This document shows, in pieces, positions 1-11,829 of a DNA stretch of 64,000 bases (position 1 is its first letter; every line of letters starts with the position of its first letter). Both the position numbers and the translations under genes were made by a program. Under the pieces are notes generated by a model. That model was not told where the DNA came from. It was given only the letters and a program-made list of their open reading frames with translations, and did no database searches. The stretch comes from Neckera pumila. Taxonomy: Eukaryota; Streptophyta; Bryopsida; Hypnales; Neckeraceae. Location: positions 8,868,501 to 8,932,500 of the forward strand of contig OZ018417.1 of NCBI GenBank assembly GCA_963969595.1. Reading direction: 5' to 3'.

Positions 1-501
1 CTTAGATAACTTTGACGGATTATCCTTTTCTTAGTATGATAATGTCTCTATATTAGGGAGCTGACACAGCTTGTTGTCTAATTTGATATATGGCACACCA
101 AGTTCTATCTTCCAATTGTGAGCACCCCGTGCTTGTCTTCAATAATGATTGTCAATGCTTTCTTTTCTGCATAGCTATAAGGAATTACCTTAGCGGCCAA
201 TTTGGTATTAAATCAAATCAAAGGTTCTTCAACAACTTTTGGAGTAGTCCTCAAAATAACTTATTTTCTCTTTAATGTGTCGAAGACTTTTAGTCCTTAT
301 GGTCCCTAGTAGGCTATAGACCAACTCCATAGCTTCATTTTCAAAATGAATTTTTCAATTACAAATCTATAAATTTCCTATAACAGATAGTTTAGAACTT
401 CTTTGTGACTATTTCATATTCAAGTCCAATTCCTTTACGAATTTTTCAATCAATTTTCACTAAAATGTTTAGCTTTAGCAACTTTGGGAAGCTCTAGTAT
501 G
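1..501. other. AT-rich intergenic DNA
   Basis: I see no supported gene here. The reading frames are short and lack recognisable domains. Confidence 0.6.
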
Positions 502-665
502 CACAAGGAGCTTTTTTGAGTTTCCCTGTATTACTTTTCCCTGTGAGAAACGACAGTCTTGTGACTTTACCCTGTGTCACATGATTGTGACACATGGTAA
601 AGTCACAAGATTGTTGTTTCTCACAAAAGAAAGTGACATAGGGAAACTCAAAAAAGCTCCTTGTG
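502..665. mobile_element. Foldback MITE (164-bp hairpin)
   Basis: The two halves are inverted copies over almost the full length: it begins CACAAGGAGCTTTTTT and ends AAAAAAGCTCCTTGTG, with the centre near position 583 and only scattered mismatches. It is flanked by the trinucleotide ATG on both sides (499-501 and 666-668), a plausible 3-bp target duplication. A 3-bp duplication fits CACTA or Harbinger types, but the end sequence is not a canonical CACTA, so the superfamily is open. Confidence 0.75.
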
Positions 666-668
666 ATG

Positions 669-1204
669 CTAACAAATGAACTGATTTTGAAACCACAAGT
701 TGCATTGGAATTGCAATGAAGTACACTTTGACTTTATAACAATAGAAAAATGAATAATTGAAAATCATATAACAAATTAGGATTTCTTTTATACACTATC
801 TACCATTTCATAGGAAATGTTTGGAAGATACTTGGTCAAAGGTTTTTTGCATTGGGGTGAAGAACAAGCAAGAAATCATACAAGCAATTCAAGTGGTATA
901 GGATTAAATATCTTTAAAGCAATTGTGAAGGTCCATTTCTAATATGTACCATTAAATACAAGTTGTAATTTTCACAAATAGAGGCTACACTAGATGATAG
1001 ATTGTGTTTAGAAAACATCAAATTATAGACTCCCTGATGGCTTTGATATTTTCTATAAATGCGCATTGTTGTGCATCCAAGTAGCCCAAACATGGCCTGA
1101 AATTTTCTCTAATGCCTGATAGTTCAGTTACTCAAGAACTAAATTGCATAATTAATAAATACAATTAACAAGGAATTACCACATGTTACAAGTGTATTCA
1201 TATA
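669..1204. other. AT-rich intergenic DNA
   Basis: No gene or structured repeat seen. Confidence 0.5.
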
Positions 1205-1649
1205 TAAGGTAAAAGACCCCATTGCGGTCAGAATTAGGAGTGTGCCCTTGTGCCATTTCTGAAATTTTTCAAATTTTTTCCCACACAAAGATAAGTATGA
1301 GAGACAGTGAAGACATTTGAAACTATATTTTTTGGACCAAGTATGAATTAGTTCTGAATTTTTGAAGTGATCAGCCCATAGTGGGCTGTAGGCTACCTCA
1401 TGACCAACAAAATCTGAATCCAATATGGTCATCTTCCTACCCAATGCAGTCACAACATTTTCAAACATGGAAGACCTAAGAAATCAGTTTTTACAAAGAG
1501 TTTTACACTGAAAAGTTGGAAGTACCTATTGAAGTCACTAATTACTCCATAACTACCATGTAAGGCATTGATTGTGGTCTGAAAAACTACAATGGGGTCA
1601 TTAGGTGTCCATCATGGGCCATTTGACCGCAATGGGGTCTTTTACCTTA
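1205..1649. mobile_element. TIR element with 26-bp perfect inverted ends
   Basis: Positions 1205-1230 and 1624-1649 are perfect inverted repeats (TAAGGTAAAAGACCCC outward from the left). If the outermost TA is the target duplication, the element proper starts AGGTAAAAGACCCC, which would suit a Tc1/mariner-type element of about 440 bp. The 109-codon frame inside it on the minus strand has no recognisable domain, so it is non-autonomous. Confidence 0.7.
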
Positions 1650-2929
1650 GTGATCAAGTGTCCAATTTTTTTTGTATTTTCACCTTTCTATGAAAATTAT
1701 GAATCACATTTTTGGAATGTTCAATCAGTCAATGTAATGTTTAGTTGAAGTCAAGGTCTAATTACCGTTCAAAAGTTATTCTCAATACAAAACATTTTCA
1801 TGGTATGAAGTGAAATAATATGTGTTATTTGAGGGGTATCTTGAATATTTGAAGGGGATTCTTAATTTTAACTAAAAAAAGATTGGTGTTTTAAAGTAGA
1901 AATCCCCACCGATTGCAAAATTATTGAACTTGAACTTCAAAAACTAGCACTTCCAAATGTAAATTTGACTTTCAAAGAGTTCAGTGAAAAATTTTGAGTC
2001 CTATAATTTTCACACCTTTTCCAAAGTATTATAAAAAAGGTGTCAACTTAAGTATTATAAGTTGACCACTTAAATTGACCACATTAAACTAACCACTTGA
2101 ATAAGTTTTTATAATACTTTTGGAAAAAGGTGTCAACTTAAGTATTATAAAAAAGTGGTCAACTTAAGTGGTCAACTTAAGTGTCCATTTGTCCTTTAGG
2201 ATTTACAAATGGTAAGTGTGGGACTTTACTATCTAAGTCTATGTGACATACCTAGTAAAACCACCACCCACATGACTCTTTATGCAATGTAGACTAACAT
2301 AACACTCTTGAATAGTTTACTATTCATCTAGATGTATCTTTATTGCATTGAAGGGTATTTTAATTTACATGTATTGAGTCATTGTAGATGTTTTGTTTTT
2401 ATTTTTTCAATGAATAATATAAAGGTGTAACCTTGCAATATTAATTTGTAGTATGATGAAGATATTTACATTCATAAATATTTGGATTATACTCAAAACT
2501 TCAATCATTCATCAAAAAAATTTATATTTCCATCCAAATCTTGCAATATTATTCTTTTGAGGAAAAAATTGTATGAAAAGCATTATTGACCACTTGAATA
2601 AGTTTCTTTTTAACTAGAAGAGAGATCAACTATTGAGTTAGACCTTAATTGAGCTATCAAACACTTTATGTTTGTTGTCTAATTTTGGACTATTTTTTGG
2701 GTGGAATTTATTGTTTCAAAAGTATTGACTCTAATGCATTTTAGACTTGAAAGTCATAATTTTTTGTTCTAAATTGAAATTTTTTTGTAAGGAAACAAAA
2801 AGTGTCTAATATTGCTTGTTGTTAAGAAATTTGCTCTAACAATGCAAAGTGACTTGAAACCACTCTATTAAAAAGGTGGGACTGACATTTGGGAAAGTGG
2901 CCATAATGAGTAGACAGACCAGCTGACCT
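1650..2929. repeat. AT-rich DNA with AACTTAAGTATTATAA repeats
   Basis: Between about 2020 and 2190 the motif GGTGTCAACTTAAGTATTATAA and its complement (AGTTGACCACTTAA) recur several times in both orientations, so the stretch can fold on itself. The rest (to 2929) is AT-rich and shows no gene. Confidence 0.5.
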
Positions 2930-4695
2930 TTGCAAAAATAGTCAGGCTATGACTATTTTTGCGAGTAAAAAATGTATTCGCAATTTTTTGGTTTTTTTCT
3001 CAAAATACATGGAACCATTGTATCCGCAGCTTTTAATGTTACAAATAATGTTCGAACTTAATTTTTTTTCAATGAAGTCAAATTAAATTCAATCAAGCCT
3101 CAGAATTTGGCTTAATTGGATTTAATTTGACTTCACTGAAAAAAACTTGGTTTCAAATAATCCAAATTAAATGGCTATTGAAGCTAATTGCCAAAGGCAA
3201 CCAAAATGAACTTAATTTTTTAGTAACAAGATGAGAAGAGGAGGTCTATAGAATTGGGGTTGTGGTAGTGTTCACAACTCATGTGGAATATATGTTTTTC
3301 CTTTAATGTAATGCTTAACATTTTGTTTTTAAATACAAACAACAAAAAGGCTGAAGAAGTTGCTTGAATATGAAAGGTGAAAAAGTTGCTTCTATATAGA
3401 AATGGATTGTCCACCATGAATCCATAGAGGCTATGGGATAATTGGAAGATAATTCACTTATTGTTAAATGAGTGAAGATACATATCCAACATGGATTGTT
3501 AACCCCTAAAGTTCCATGACTGTATGTTTTCACCAAAAACACTCAAAAACTGTCATATTTAGGACAAATACCATTTTTTTTCAAACTACATTTTTGACAC
3601 ATGGATTGAAAGATATTAGCATTTGAATTGACAAAAAAACTTTTTTTTGTCTTTGCAAAAAAACAGGTAGCTGAATTTTACAAGCTCACTTTTGTATGAA
3701 AAAATGTACAAAATGGTGGTAATTCTTTGAATTCACTACTCAAGGCAAGTTGGCTACATGCTTGAAAAATTTCACATCATTTGGAATTGTACAACATGTA
3801 GGAAAAAAATAGTAAGTAGATAATAGTAGAGAATGATTTAAAATACTAAATTGTTAAGATTTTAGTTATGGAATCAAAAGATCCCAATTCCAATGGTTGC
3901 ATTATTTTAATAAATAATACATATCTTTTAATTTTATTTTTTTCAAAAAATATTGAAAATTGAATAAGATAAAGGACTTGAAAGTTGATTTTAGAGTAGA
4001 AAATCCATAACTGCCCACAAACCAAAAATCCTCATAACTTTTGACTCATTGATAAAAATGGAATGATTAAAAGCTTCCTACATATATATAACTCTAGAAA
4101 ACCAATTTAAAAATTTTGATTTCAAAAAAGTGATATTTTCTCATTTGTTTAGAGTGCCCAGTTACAAAAAAAAGTAACATATTAGGCCATTACTTTTGAC
4201 CCATATTTCCAAATGTCATGAAATTTGGTGCATATGAAATATTCTTTGTCCCCACTTTCTATTAAAATTTGGGCTAAAAATATAGAATCTCTAATCACAC
4301 GTACTTGCCCAAAATTTCTATATAGCCAAAACCGCATGTTGGTCCTTTAGGGCCTTAGGAGTTAATCCTACCACTACCCTACTTGCATAAAGAGTTCTTC
4401 TTTTCATCTTTTAACTCACAAAATTAAGTAAGTGGCTATTGAAGCTAATGGCCATTAGCAACTAACTTCAATAGTTCTTTTAATTTGGATTATTTGAAAC
4501 AAAATTGAATTGAATTAGTTTCAATTAAGTCAAATTAAATCCAATTAAGTAAGATCAATTGGCTTAATTGGATTTAATTTGACGTAATTGAAATAAACAT
4601 CAATTAAACACCAGCTGTACTATTAAACACTTTGAATACATTTTATAGTTGCAAAAAATAGTCATGGCTTGACTATTTTTTGTGAAAATTACATT
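2930..4695. mobile_element. Large inverted-repeat element (~260-bp arms)
   Basis: The arm at about 2935-3215 is repeated in inverse orientation at about 4425-4690. Both carry GGCTATTGAAGCTAATTGCC-type ends facing inward, a segment resembling CTTAATTGGATTTAATTTGA, and a local palindrome of the form CAAAAATAGTCA..TGACTATTTTTG. The right arm recurs as part of repeat R copy B at about 18,610-18,850. A TTAA-flanked element sits between the arms. Outer target duplications were not identified. Confidence 0.55.
3503..4361. mobile_element. TTAA-flanked piggyBac-like MITE, copy Pa
   Basis: The left end is TTAA (3499-3502) followed by CCCCTAAAG. The right end reads GGTCCTTTAGGG, a short extra CTTAGGAG-type tail, then TTAA (4362-4365). 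Its interior is homologous, in reverse orientation, to the elements at 16,910-17,655 and 53,650-54,656. Repeat R copy B shows the unfilled site: sequence matching both flanks is joined there at TTGA (18,547-18,550). No transposase frame is present. Assignment to piggyBac rests on TTAA target use and CCC-starting ends, which are established features of that superfamily. Confidence 0.75.
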
Positions 4696-5083
4696 AGTTG
4701 ACAATGCAAGTCAAACGATTTTCCTAGCCTCCCTATCCTCTATTTAATAGCTTGGTTTATTGCTCCAAAGCAGCCTTCCAAAGGCCTGAGATTTCTTCTA
4801 CTGGATCATGATACAAGTCTAATTGAAGATGAACAACAAAACATAGGATGTGAATAGATTCTTCATGATTAAAAAATTATTCCACTTACATCATTTATGA
4901 TTCAACAACACAACATATAACCATTAGGGAGGCATGAGAACTTTAAGAAAAAGTTTCAGAAAATGATATGTGCATTAAGGCATAGGAATAATAAAAATAG
5001 CCAAAATTTGTCATATATAAAAAAATGGGATATATTAAGCATAAAAACAAATTACAAGTATAGGAAAATAATTCAAATAGAAT

Positions 5084-6380
5084 TTAAGGTGCATCTTTGT
5101 GAAGAGCACTAGTAGAGGATTTGGATGCTGAACTGGCAGCATTAGCTGAATGCTCTCCATCGGACTCTATCATAGAGTATTCTATGAATCTAAGCACATG
5201 AAGATCTTTTAAATAGGCCCTAGAAGTCCATTTAGAGTCATGCATTGCAAAAATGCAAACTGTTTTGCTGTTGCCTCTATATACCTCGGTAGTTGAAAAA
5301 GATTTTGGAAGGCTTTTGAAGAAATTTGGATTTGCAAAGAACGATTGATGATTCAACTTCTTCATTTCCTTAACTTGCCTACAAAATTAACACTACAAAT
5401 ATAAGTATCAAGCACATTATACAACCTCAAAATTGTCTTTACGAAGTTGAAGGATCCACTTATTTAGATTTTTTCATGATCTTCTGGTCCACATTTCTTC
5501 ATTGTTTAGATCAATAGGAGTAGCAAGACCTATAGGGTGTTGAGATGGTATTGCCTCCATTGCCACCCTACAAACAAGGGGAGCAAGCAAAGCATAAAAT
5601 ATAGACTTGTCCTTTTCCAAAGCTGGAATGTGGCAACTTGAAGCTCGACAAGCATGGATATTAGAACTTGTGTACATAGAAAAATATAATCATAATTTTT
5701 CATAAAGTAAAATGATTGGAGCAAGTAATGACATGAAAGAAAATGCAAAGTGGAACAAACTTGTTTCAATGGTGCAATCCATGACTATGTCACCAGACAA
5801 AGTAGTTGCCTCAATCAGCATTTGGATGAAAGGGGAGCCATTTTCATGCAAACCTCACCAAGGCTTCTTTCCATTCAATGTAACATCTTCCTTGTTCCAA
5901 AAATTTTGAAGGTTTCGCCAACTGCCTCATGAGCTAGAATTTCTTGAAACAAAATCTTTGACATAGGCTATTCACCTTTGACATATAGCTCTATACTTCT
6001 ATTTGAAACTGCAGTTTGCAAACCATAAAAAATTAGGATCCACAATGAAAAATTAAAAGAAATTCAGATGGAAATCAAGATGCTTTAGAAAATATCATAC
6101 TGAAGATAAAGGGTGTGATGGCAATGTCTGATGCAGCTACTTCATGACCCACTGGTACGGCTTTGATTGAAATCCAAATTCATTCAAAAATCCCAAAAGG
6201 TATGACTTGATTTTATGGCTGAAAGTGGGTGCATTATAAATAAGCCTCCACCACTGTGTAGATGGTTCTCTGCAAAGTCAAAGATGGATTGTAACCAATC
6301 CACCGAGAATTGGTTCTATCTTGGCATTAGAAAAATAATTGGGCCTTTGGAGGGCCGTTGTGCAACCCCCAGAGGACCCC
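5084..6380 (-). pseudogene. Decayed multi-exon gene, possible DNA methylase-like (copy A)
   Basis: Read on the minus strand there are exon-like pieces. One carries residues resembling MLIEATTLSGDIVMDC, which is like the motif I region of N4/N6 DNA methylases (a run before G-D-x-V-x-D). A second carries an ALEKDKSIFYALLAPL-like run near 5615-5570. A last exon at 5378-5084 begins QVKEMKKLNHQ and ends SALHKDAP. The intron upstream of the last exon has acceptor TTTTGTAG, but in this copy the donor that reads CTAA|GTAAG in copy B has become CTAAATAAG, and a TGA interrupts the frame just before it (TGG in copy B). The gene is therefore broken here. The methylase reading is a tentative inference from short motifs. 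Confidence 0.4.
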
Positions 6381-6464
6381 AAAGTTTATCTTTCTATCTT
6401 CTATTCTTGATAAGCTTCCGTCAGATTGTCTGATGACTATCAGTGGCTACAAATCCAAATTTAA

Positions 6465-6900
6465 TCCCTAAAAGCCCATTGTCCCTTCAAGGGACAAATG
6501 CGTTTTCAAGCAGGTACCTACGAGTTGAAATTTTCTTTTGATTTTTGGAAACCTTTTTTGGAGGTAGAAAAGCTGATTAGCTTCGTGGGAATATAATTTT
6601 TTCCACAATCGGTGCCTGGGAACAAAAGTTATGACCAAATAAGCTCAAAATAGAGGACGGTGGGCAGCAAAAAAAATTTACTGGTAGCAAGGTAGAGCAT
6701 GGTAAACCTTACCTTCTATGGGGCTGGAGCCCCTTGGGCATTGATCAAAACATACAAAGTGAATTTTTTTAGCCAGACACAATGAAGTGATGACGATGAC
6801 TTCGTTGCATTGTTCTCTGATTTTTGTAGAATTTGGTATGAGCACCTTATTATGAATCAATGTCTACTTTCTTGATAGCTCATCGAACTTTGGCTGCTCT
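6465..6900. mobile_element. TTAA-associated element end (family P2)
   Basis: TTAA at 6461-6464 is followed by TCCCTAAAAGCCCATTGTCC. The following ~400 bp are homologous, in reverse orientation, to about 56,460-56,637, which also ends in a CTTTAGG-type terminus, and the first ~80 bp match 17,797 back to 17,714. At the corresponding point repeat R copy B keeps a bare TTAA (20,627-20,630). The distal end of this copy was not found, so its extent is approximate. Confidence 0.55.
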
Positions 6901-7109
6901 GCGCCCTTGAAAAAAGACCAATTCTAAATCCAACATTGTTGTACCTACTTTCAACTCATGTAACTTAATGTGAAAGGACCATTCAAAAAACTCAACATAT
7001 CACTCACTTTTATAGAAGAGGTTTGAAGTAAGTGGTTGGTTTTTGCACCATGAATGTTTGACAGTTTATTTTATATACTAAGGAACGAAGTGTTATATTT
7101 TAAGTAATT

Positions 7110-7440
7110 TTTAATGCCCCCGTTGTAAAGGGTGACACTCCCAAGTCGGAAACGCCAGCCTGTACAGCGGCGGAGCGCCGACTGCGGGTACGGCGGAAAC
7201 CCTGGACACAGCGCGGAAATTGGTGATGTATGCACATTTAGAAACGCGCAGATTTAGGGTTTGGTGCGGCAGCAGTTGGATTCGATCGGTGCGTCCATTC
7301 AAAACACAATGCAGGAAATCGTGCACGAGTCGCAGCACAACCCTGGACGCAGCGCAGAGATTGGCAATGTATGCAGCTGGATTTGCGTGGTGAGTTCATT
7401 CAGAACACGATGCAGGAAGTTGTTGTTGAAGAAGTAGTCT
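7110..7440. other. GC-rich patch with internal duplications
   Basis: This is a GC-rich island in AT-rich DNA. It holds imperfect internal duplications: AACCCTGGACACAGCGCGG at 7198 recurs as a near copy at 7340, and a segment ending ACACAATGCAGGAA near 7300 recurs near 7395. It may be an old gene start or promoter remnant, but no convincing coding frame was found. Confidence 0.4.
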
Positions 7441-9420
7441 ATTCACGATTTTGTGAAGCAACAAGCATTCAATGTTTAGGTGTCGTAAGATTTGAAATTG
7501 CATTTAATTAAATCCAATGTATTTTCTTCTCTAAACTGGAGTTGAGAGCCATATGAAGGGGTGCTTGACTTCAAATTGTTTTTCCTAAAGTGGCGGAGCG
7601 GATCATATGTAAGCCTGATTGTTTTGAGGATCAAAGTTGAGGATTGGTATCAATGTTTTTTAGTCTGCCAACGCCAGGATTGACACACATCAAAAAGAAT
7701 GGAAGTGTCTGCATTTGTGATCACCTTCACTTTTGATTGCCAATAAGTTAGTTGTATTGACAATGAAGATGATGGGTTTACTCTTCAAGCAATGAGCAAT
7801 TCGATTTTGGATTCCCAAGCTGGGAGTGCACAGAAGGATTGATACTTGTTTTGCAAACCATTTCAGCTGTCTACAACCTTAATGTCTAATTTTTGCTTTG
7901 GTGTGACTTACAAGCTCGTTGGAGTCAAATCGGTAAACTTTTCTAGTCCTCAAGCAATTCACCTTGAAATTCTCAAGTACACCCACATTCCAAAGAGTAA
8001 ACCCCAAACCCTTCAATTCATTGAATTTGATTTAATATTTAGAATTTCGTCATGTCAAAGTCAATTTGAACAATTACATATATGCAAAAGCCAATAACTT
8101 AGCAACTATGCACTTTCAATTAGGGGCCTTTGGACAAGTCACTTGGCAGTTTGATAGAGTTATTTGAACATTGATGTCGTCAATTTCCCTATATCATTTC
8201 TATCATAGATATATATCTCAAATATGGTGAGCTATCACATTTGTGCCTCTAATTCAGTTCAGCCTTGTGTCACTGTGTAAATACGTAGTCAATATGTGGA
8301 ATTTTGAAATTATGTGGAATCCTCTAGGAAATAGTAGACAAAATGGTTTATTAAATTTGTGCTTCCTCTATTTGAGAGTATGAAGAGGAGGTACTAGACA
8401 GTATTCTCCGTTTCCGTCAATCTTTCTTATTTTTTTTGTCAACTAGTCTCAGTTCAGTGTGCTAATGGCAGCTATAGTATTTTCTTATCTATGCATTTAA
8501 TTGATACTTTAACATGTACAAGGTAATGCTTGTCTTCAGAGATTGAAAACTACGGGAATAGCATACCTTATTTCTTCTAGTCTGATTTTGTGTAGTTCCT
8601 TTATTCACATTAATATTTGACTTCTCGGGAACCTTCTTGCTCATGGTGACAGGGTCTGTGAACATAGGGTTTTTACATTACAAAAAACTTGCAATACTGC
8701 TCCAAGAATATGAAGTTGCATCTTAATAGTACAAATTTTATTGGTGACATTAATTTCAACAGTTATAGCTCCAAGGACATCTGTCAGGTCGAGTATAAGG
8801 AATGCAACAACACCTTTCACTTTATCAAAAGGAAGAGCAGCGAAGGTGGATTGCACAAAATTGGCAAGGTGACTCTCTTGCTTGAACACTTTCACCTGCA
8901 CACACCAATTCAAGCGCCATCAATTGAGTTCAATTATTAACAAGATCAAAATGCAATGTACTCAAAATTAAAACATTCAAAATTCAAATGAAATGTAAAA
9001 TCAAATTTCCAACAAAATGGAACAACTGCTAATACAATTCTTGCTTAAAAATTCACAACCACTACGTACTTCGTAACTGTTGAAATCAAGAGACTACAAG
9101 ATTGAGGCAATGTCATATTTCATCCATTCCAACAAAGCTACGTCTGTACCTTCTTCCACAACTCAAAGGTCCCGGCTTTTATCCATTGAAAGGCTGAGTG
9201 GCTTGCTTCACAACCTTAAATCCCACCATTGTTCCAACTTTGCATGGGAGAACATCACTACACTGAATCAATTCCAATTACAAATCCAAGACAATTTCCC
9301 CAATCCAAATTAAAGATTCGATGCATGCATGCATCTCTTCCATTCATTCCTCCCCATATTATTTGAATATCAATCAATATATATCAATCACATAGAGACT
9401 GTCACAAACGCCTGAATCCC
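7441..9420. other. Intergenic DNA without supported genes
   Basis: Open frames up to about 90 codons occur on both strands (for example 8641-8913 minus), but none shows a domain I recognise. No TIR element was identified. Confidence 0.5.
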
Positions 9421-9430
9421 AAAGTTTGCC

Positions 9431-9655
9431 CTAATCTGAATGCCCACCTCCGATGAAGCTAATTGGCAGAATCCAAGAAATTAACCCCACCTCCAAATTG
9501 CGCAGAAAAGATTGAAGATGGGCAGGTAATGGAAGTGCGACTGAGCGTAGGTGGCAAAGAGTGGGTACCTTGTGATGAAGCAGAGGCAGCGAGAGAATGC
9601 AAATTGGCGGAGCTGAGAAGAATGGGAGAAGGGTGGCGATCATGCAAATTGCAAA

Positions 9656-9660
<5 letters not shown>
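9431..9660 (-). other. Possible gene-start fragment beside a CT microsatellite
   Basis: On the minus strand, downstream of a long CT run, there is an ATG followed by a short frame (MHDRHPSPILL...), and a candidate donor site CACAAG|GTACCC lies within it. A CT-rich leader before an ATG is common in plant genes. No domain is recognisable and no following exon was found. It may be a non-functional fragment. Confidence 0.25.

Positions 9661-9719
<59 letters not shown>
9661..9719. repeat. (AG)n microsatellite
   Basis: An uninterrupted GA/AG dinucleotide run of about 59 bp. Confidence 0.95.
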
Positions 9720-9722
<3 letters not shown>

Positions 9723-10227
9723 TCGAACAAGTCACCCCATTTTTGGGCTCTTTCTTTCAATTCAAAGTCAAGATAGTACTATTTCATTCTCAAGAGTGGT
9801 AAAAACACTAAGAAACACAAAAAACGACCAAGTCTGTGCACTTTTTTGTATGAGAAAGCACTAACTTTCAAGTCACAAACCTATCAAAACGATCAGCACT
9901 TAGCTTAGTTTGTGTTTACAGATCAAGTTGAATAAGTCTGGGCGGGAGGGCGGGATTACAACAGACCATGCACTTCTCATAAATAAAAAGTTTTAACTAG
10001 GCATAGGTGTCAACACAAAGTGGACACCAGTATAGCAATCATAGCATCTTTCTTAAGAAAATTTTTAACCAGATCTTGACCCCAACGGTATCAAAATACA
10101 TAAAGATTCTTGAACCCTATTATATTATTCCAGAATAATAAGGAATGTACCACCAAACGATTATAAGAGTTCATGCATGGGGAAGAAAACAGACAGCCGT
10201 AAGCTTGGAGCAGAGCTCCAATCTTAG

Positions 10228-11500
10228 GAAATCACACCTCACCTGTGCCCATGCCCACCAAACAAACAAGATGTATGTTAGCAGACGTACACGAGGTGTC
10301 TTCAGCGTAATAACAATTGTTATCCAAATCAAAGATAAAACTAGGCAACCAAACTTTAAAGCTGTATTGAGCATTGTTCAAAAGCAAACAATGTTATTAA
10401 AGCATCATTGCAACAAACCGACTCTCAACCAAATTTCAAGCTACAATTAATGGCACCTGAGTTGCCATTTCAGTATCCATGGTGCAAGGAGCAGCTGTGT
10501 TGAGTCAGTGTATTTCAATGTAGCTAGTTTATACTGTCAAAGCAGAAGGGCTATAACACGAGCAAGAAGGACGTCACAAGCTCAAGTCATCGTAAGGCAG
10601 CCTGAGGGTGGCAAAGCATTTGGATATCTCACTAAATTATCTTGCATGGAGCAGGCTTATCCTTTGATGCATACCCATTTGGGCGTGCAATCACGCCATG
10701 GTATTAACTTGGGCTGGGAGTTTTGAAACACCTCTGAAGGTGCAGGGTGTTAGGACTGGGTTGATACCTCGTCCTCTAAATTTTTTTTTTTGACCTGGTA
10801 TAATCTTGTTAACCGGTTTATGTTTACAAATTGGTTTATTGTTGTTACTTGGTCAACTTCTCACACTGGTTCATCTTTGCTGTTTTACAGCAATGTTTGC
10901 TAGCTCTTCATATTCCCTAAAGGCAACGCTAGAAACATCTCAACTCCAGCACGCATGTACGTGAAATCCATTACTCAATCAAATGTCGATCAAATGGGTG
11001 TAAGTTGTGAGTCAACTTGCACATGCAAACAAGTTAATTATTTGCTATGTTTTATTTGAGAGAGAGAGGGAGAGAGAGAGAGAGAGACGAGAGAAAAGAG
11101 AGAGAGAGAAGATCTGTGGCTTAATCAAGGTAACGGATACAACTAACATCACTCATGCTACTTACTGCACAGCTTGCAGTTAGTATTCACAATATATCCT
11201 CAAAGCTATTTTTCCACATTAAGGTACATAATTAACTATTATGATTTGCTCGAATACTAAATCAATCCAACACAAGCAGTGTATCAATTTAGCATCATAA
11301 GAAGATCCAGCATGGTGGCACTTAGTTCAAAGAATTTTTTAAAGAAACTCCATTGCAAGCCATTGATTATGCTTGAATATGAAGAATCACGCCTCACCTG
11401 TGCCCACGCCTCCAACACGCAAACATGAGTGTTAGATAGACATACACAAGGTGTCAACAACGTAATTTCAAGTTGTTATTCTAGTCGCATATTAAAGCAA
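10228..11500. repeat. Pair of imperfect direct repeats
   Basis: About 170 bp at 10,228-10,400 (starting AATCACACCTCACCTGTGCC) recurs in diverged form at about 11,386-11,500 (AATCACGCCTCACCTGTGCC). The spacer contains a GA-rich tract at 11,057-11,112. No gene is supported in this interval. Confidence 0.6.
11057..11112. repeat. Interrupted (GA)n tract
   Basis: GAGAGA-rich simple sequence with a few interruptions. Confidence 0.85.
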
Positions 11501-11829
11501 ACAATGACCAAGCAGACGGTACATGCAACTGCGAGTTAATCAAAACAAAAAACCCCATGATGCAATCCCTGCAGCAATAGTTTGATTCCTCTTTTGTAAA
11601 CTCCCTGCAGCATCACCTGCGAGGTCATTTCCGTGTCCATGCTAATCGTCAGAGCTGAACGCACCACAACAATAAGGGTTCTTGGATCAAAGAAACAAGA
11701 AGTACGCTACCCACCAACCTGAGCACTGGCATACAGTACTCTGTCGTGCTTGTTCCATCACGACTTGACCACGTACCCGCTGGCGTGTACCCGCTGCAAC
11801 GGAAATTTTTTGCGTGCCTGGTTCGGGTA

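Larger units (their letters stand above)
3370..6460. repeat. Dispersed repeat R, copy A
   Basis: Excluding the TTAA element inserted at 3503-4361, this stretch is homologous to about 18,420-20,626. The matching includes sequence around 'catgaatccata', the 4431-4690 inverted arm, and the decayed gene on the minus strand. The copies differ by scattered substitutions and small indels, which points to an old duplication rather than a recent one. Confidence 0.8.

Noticed and set aside
9463..9864. 133-codon plus-strand frame through the AG microsatellite
   Set aside because: The RERERE run is translated simple repeat, the remainder has no domain, and the frame depends on the microsatellite.
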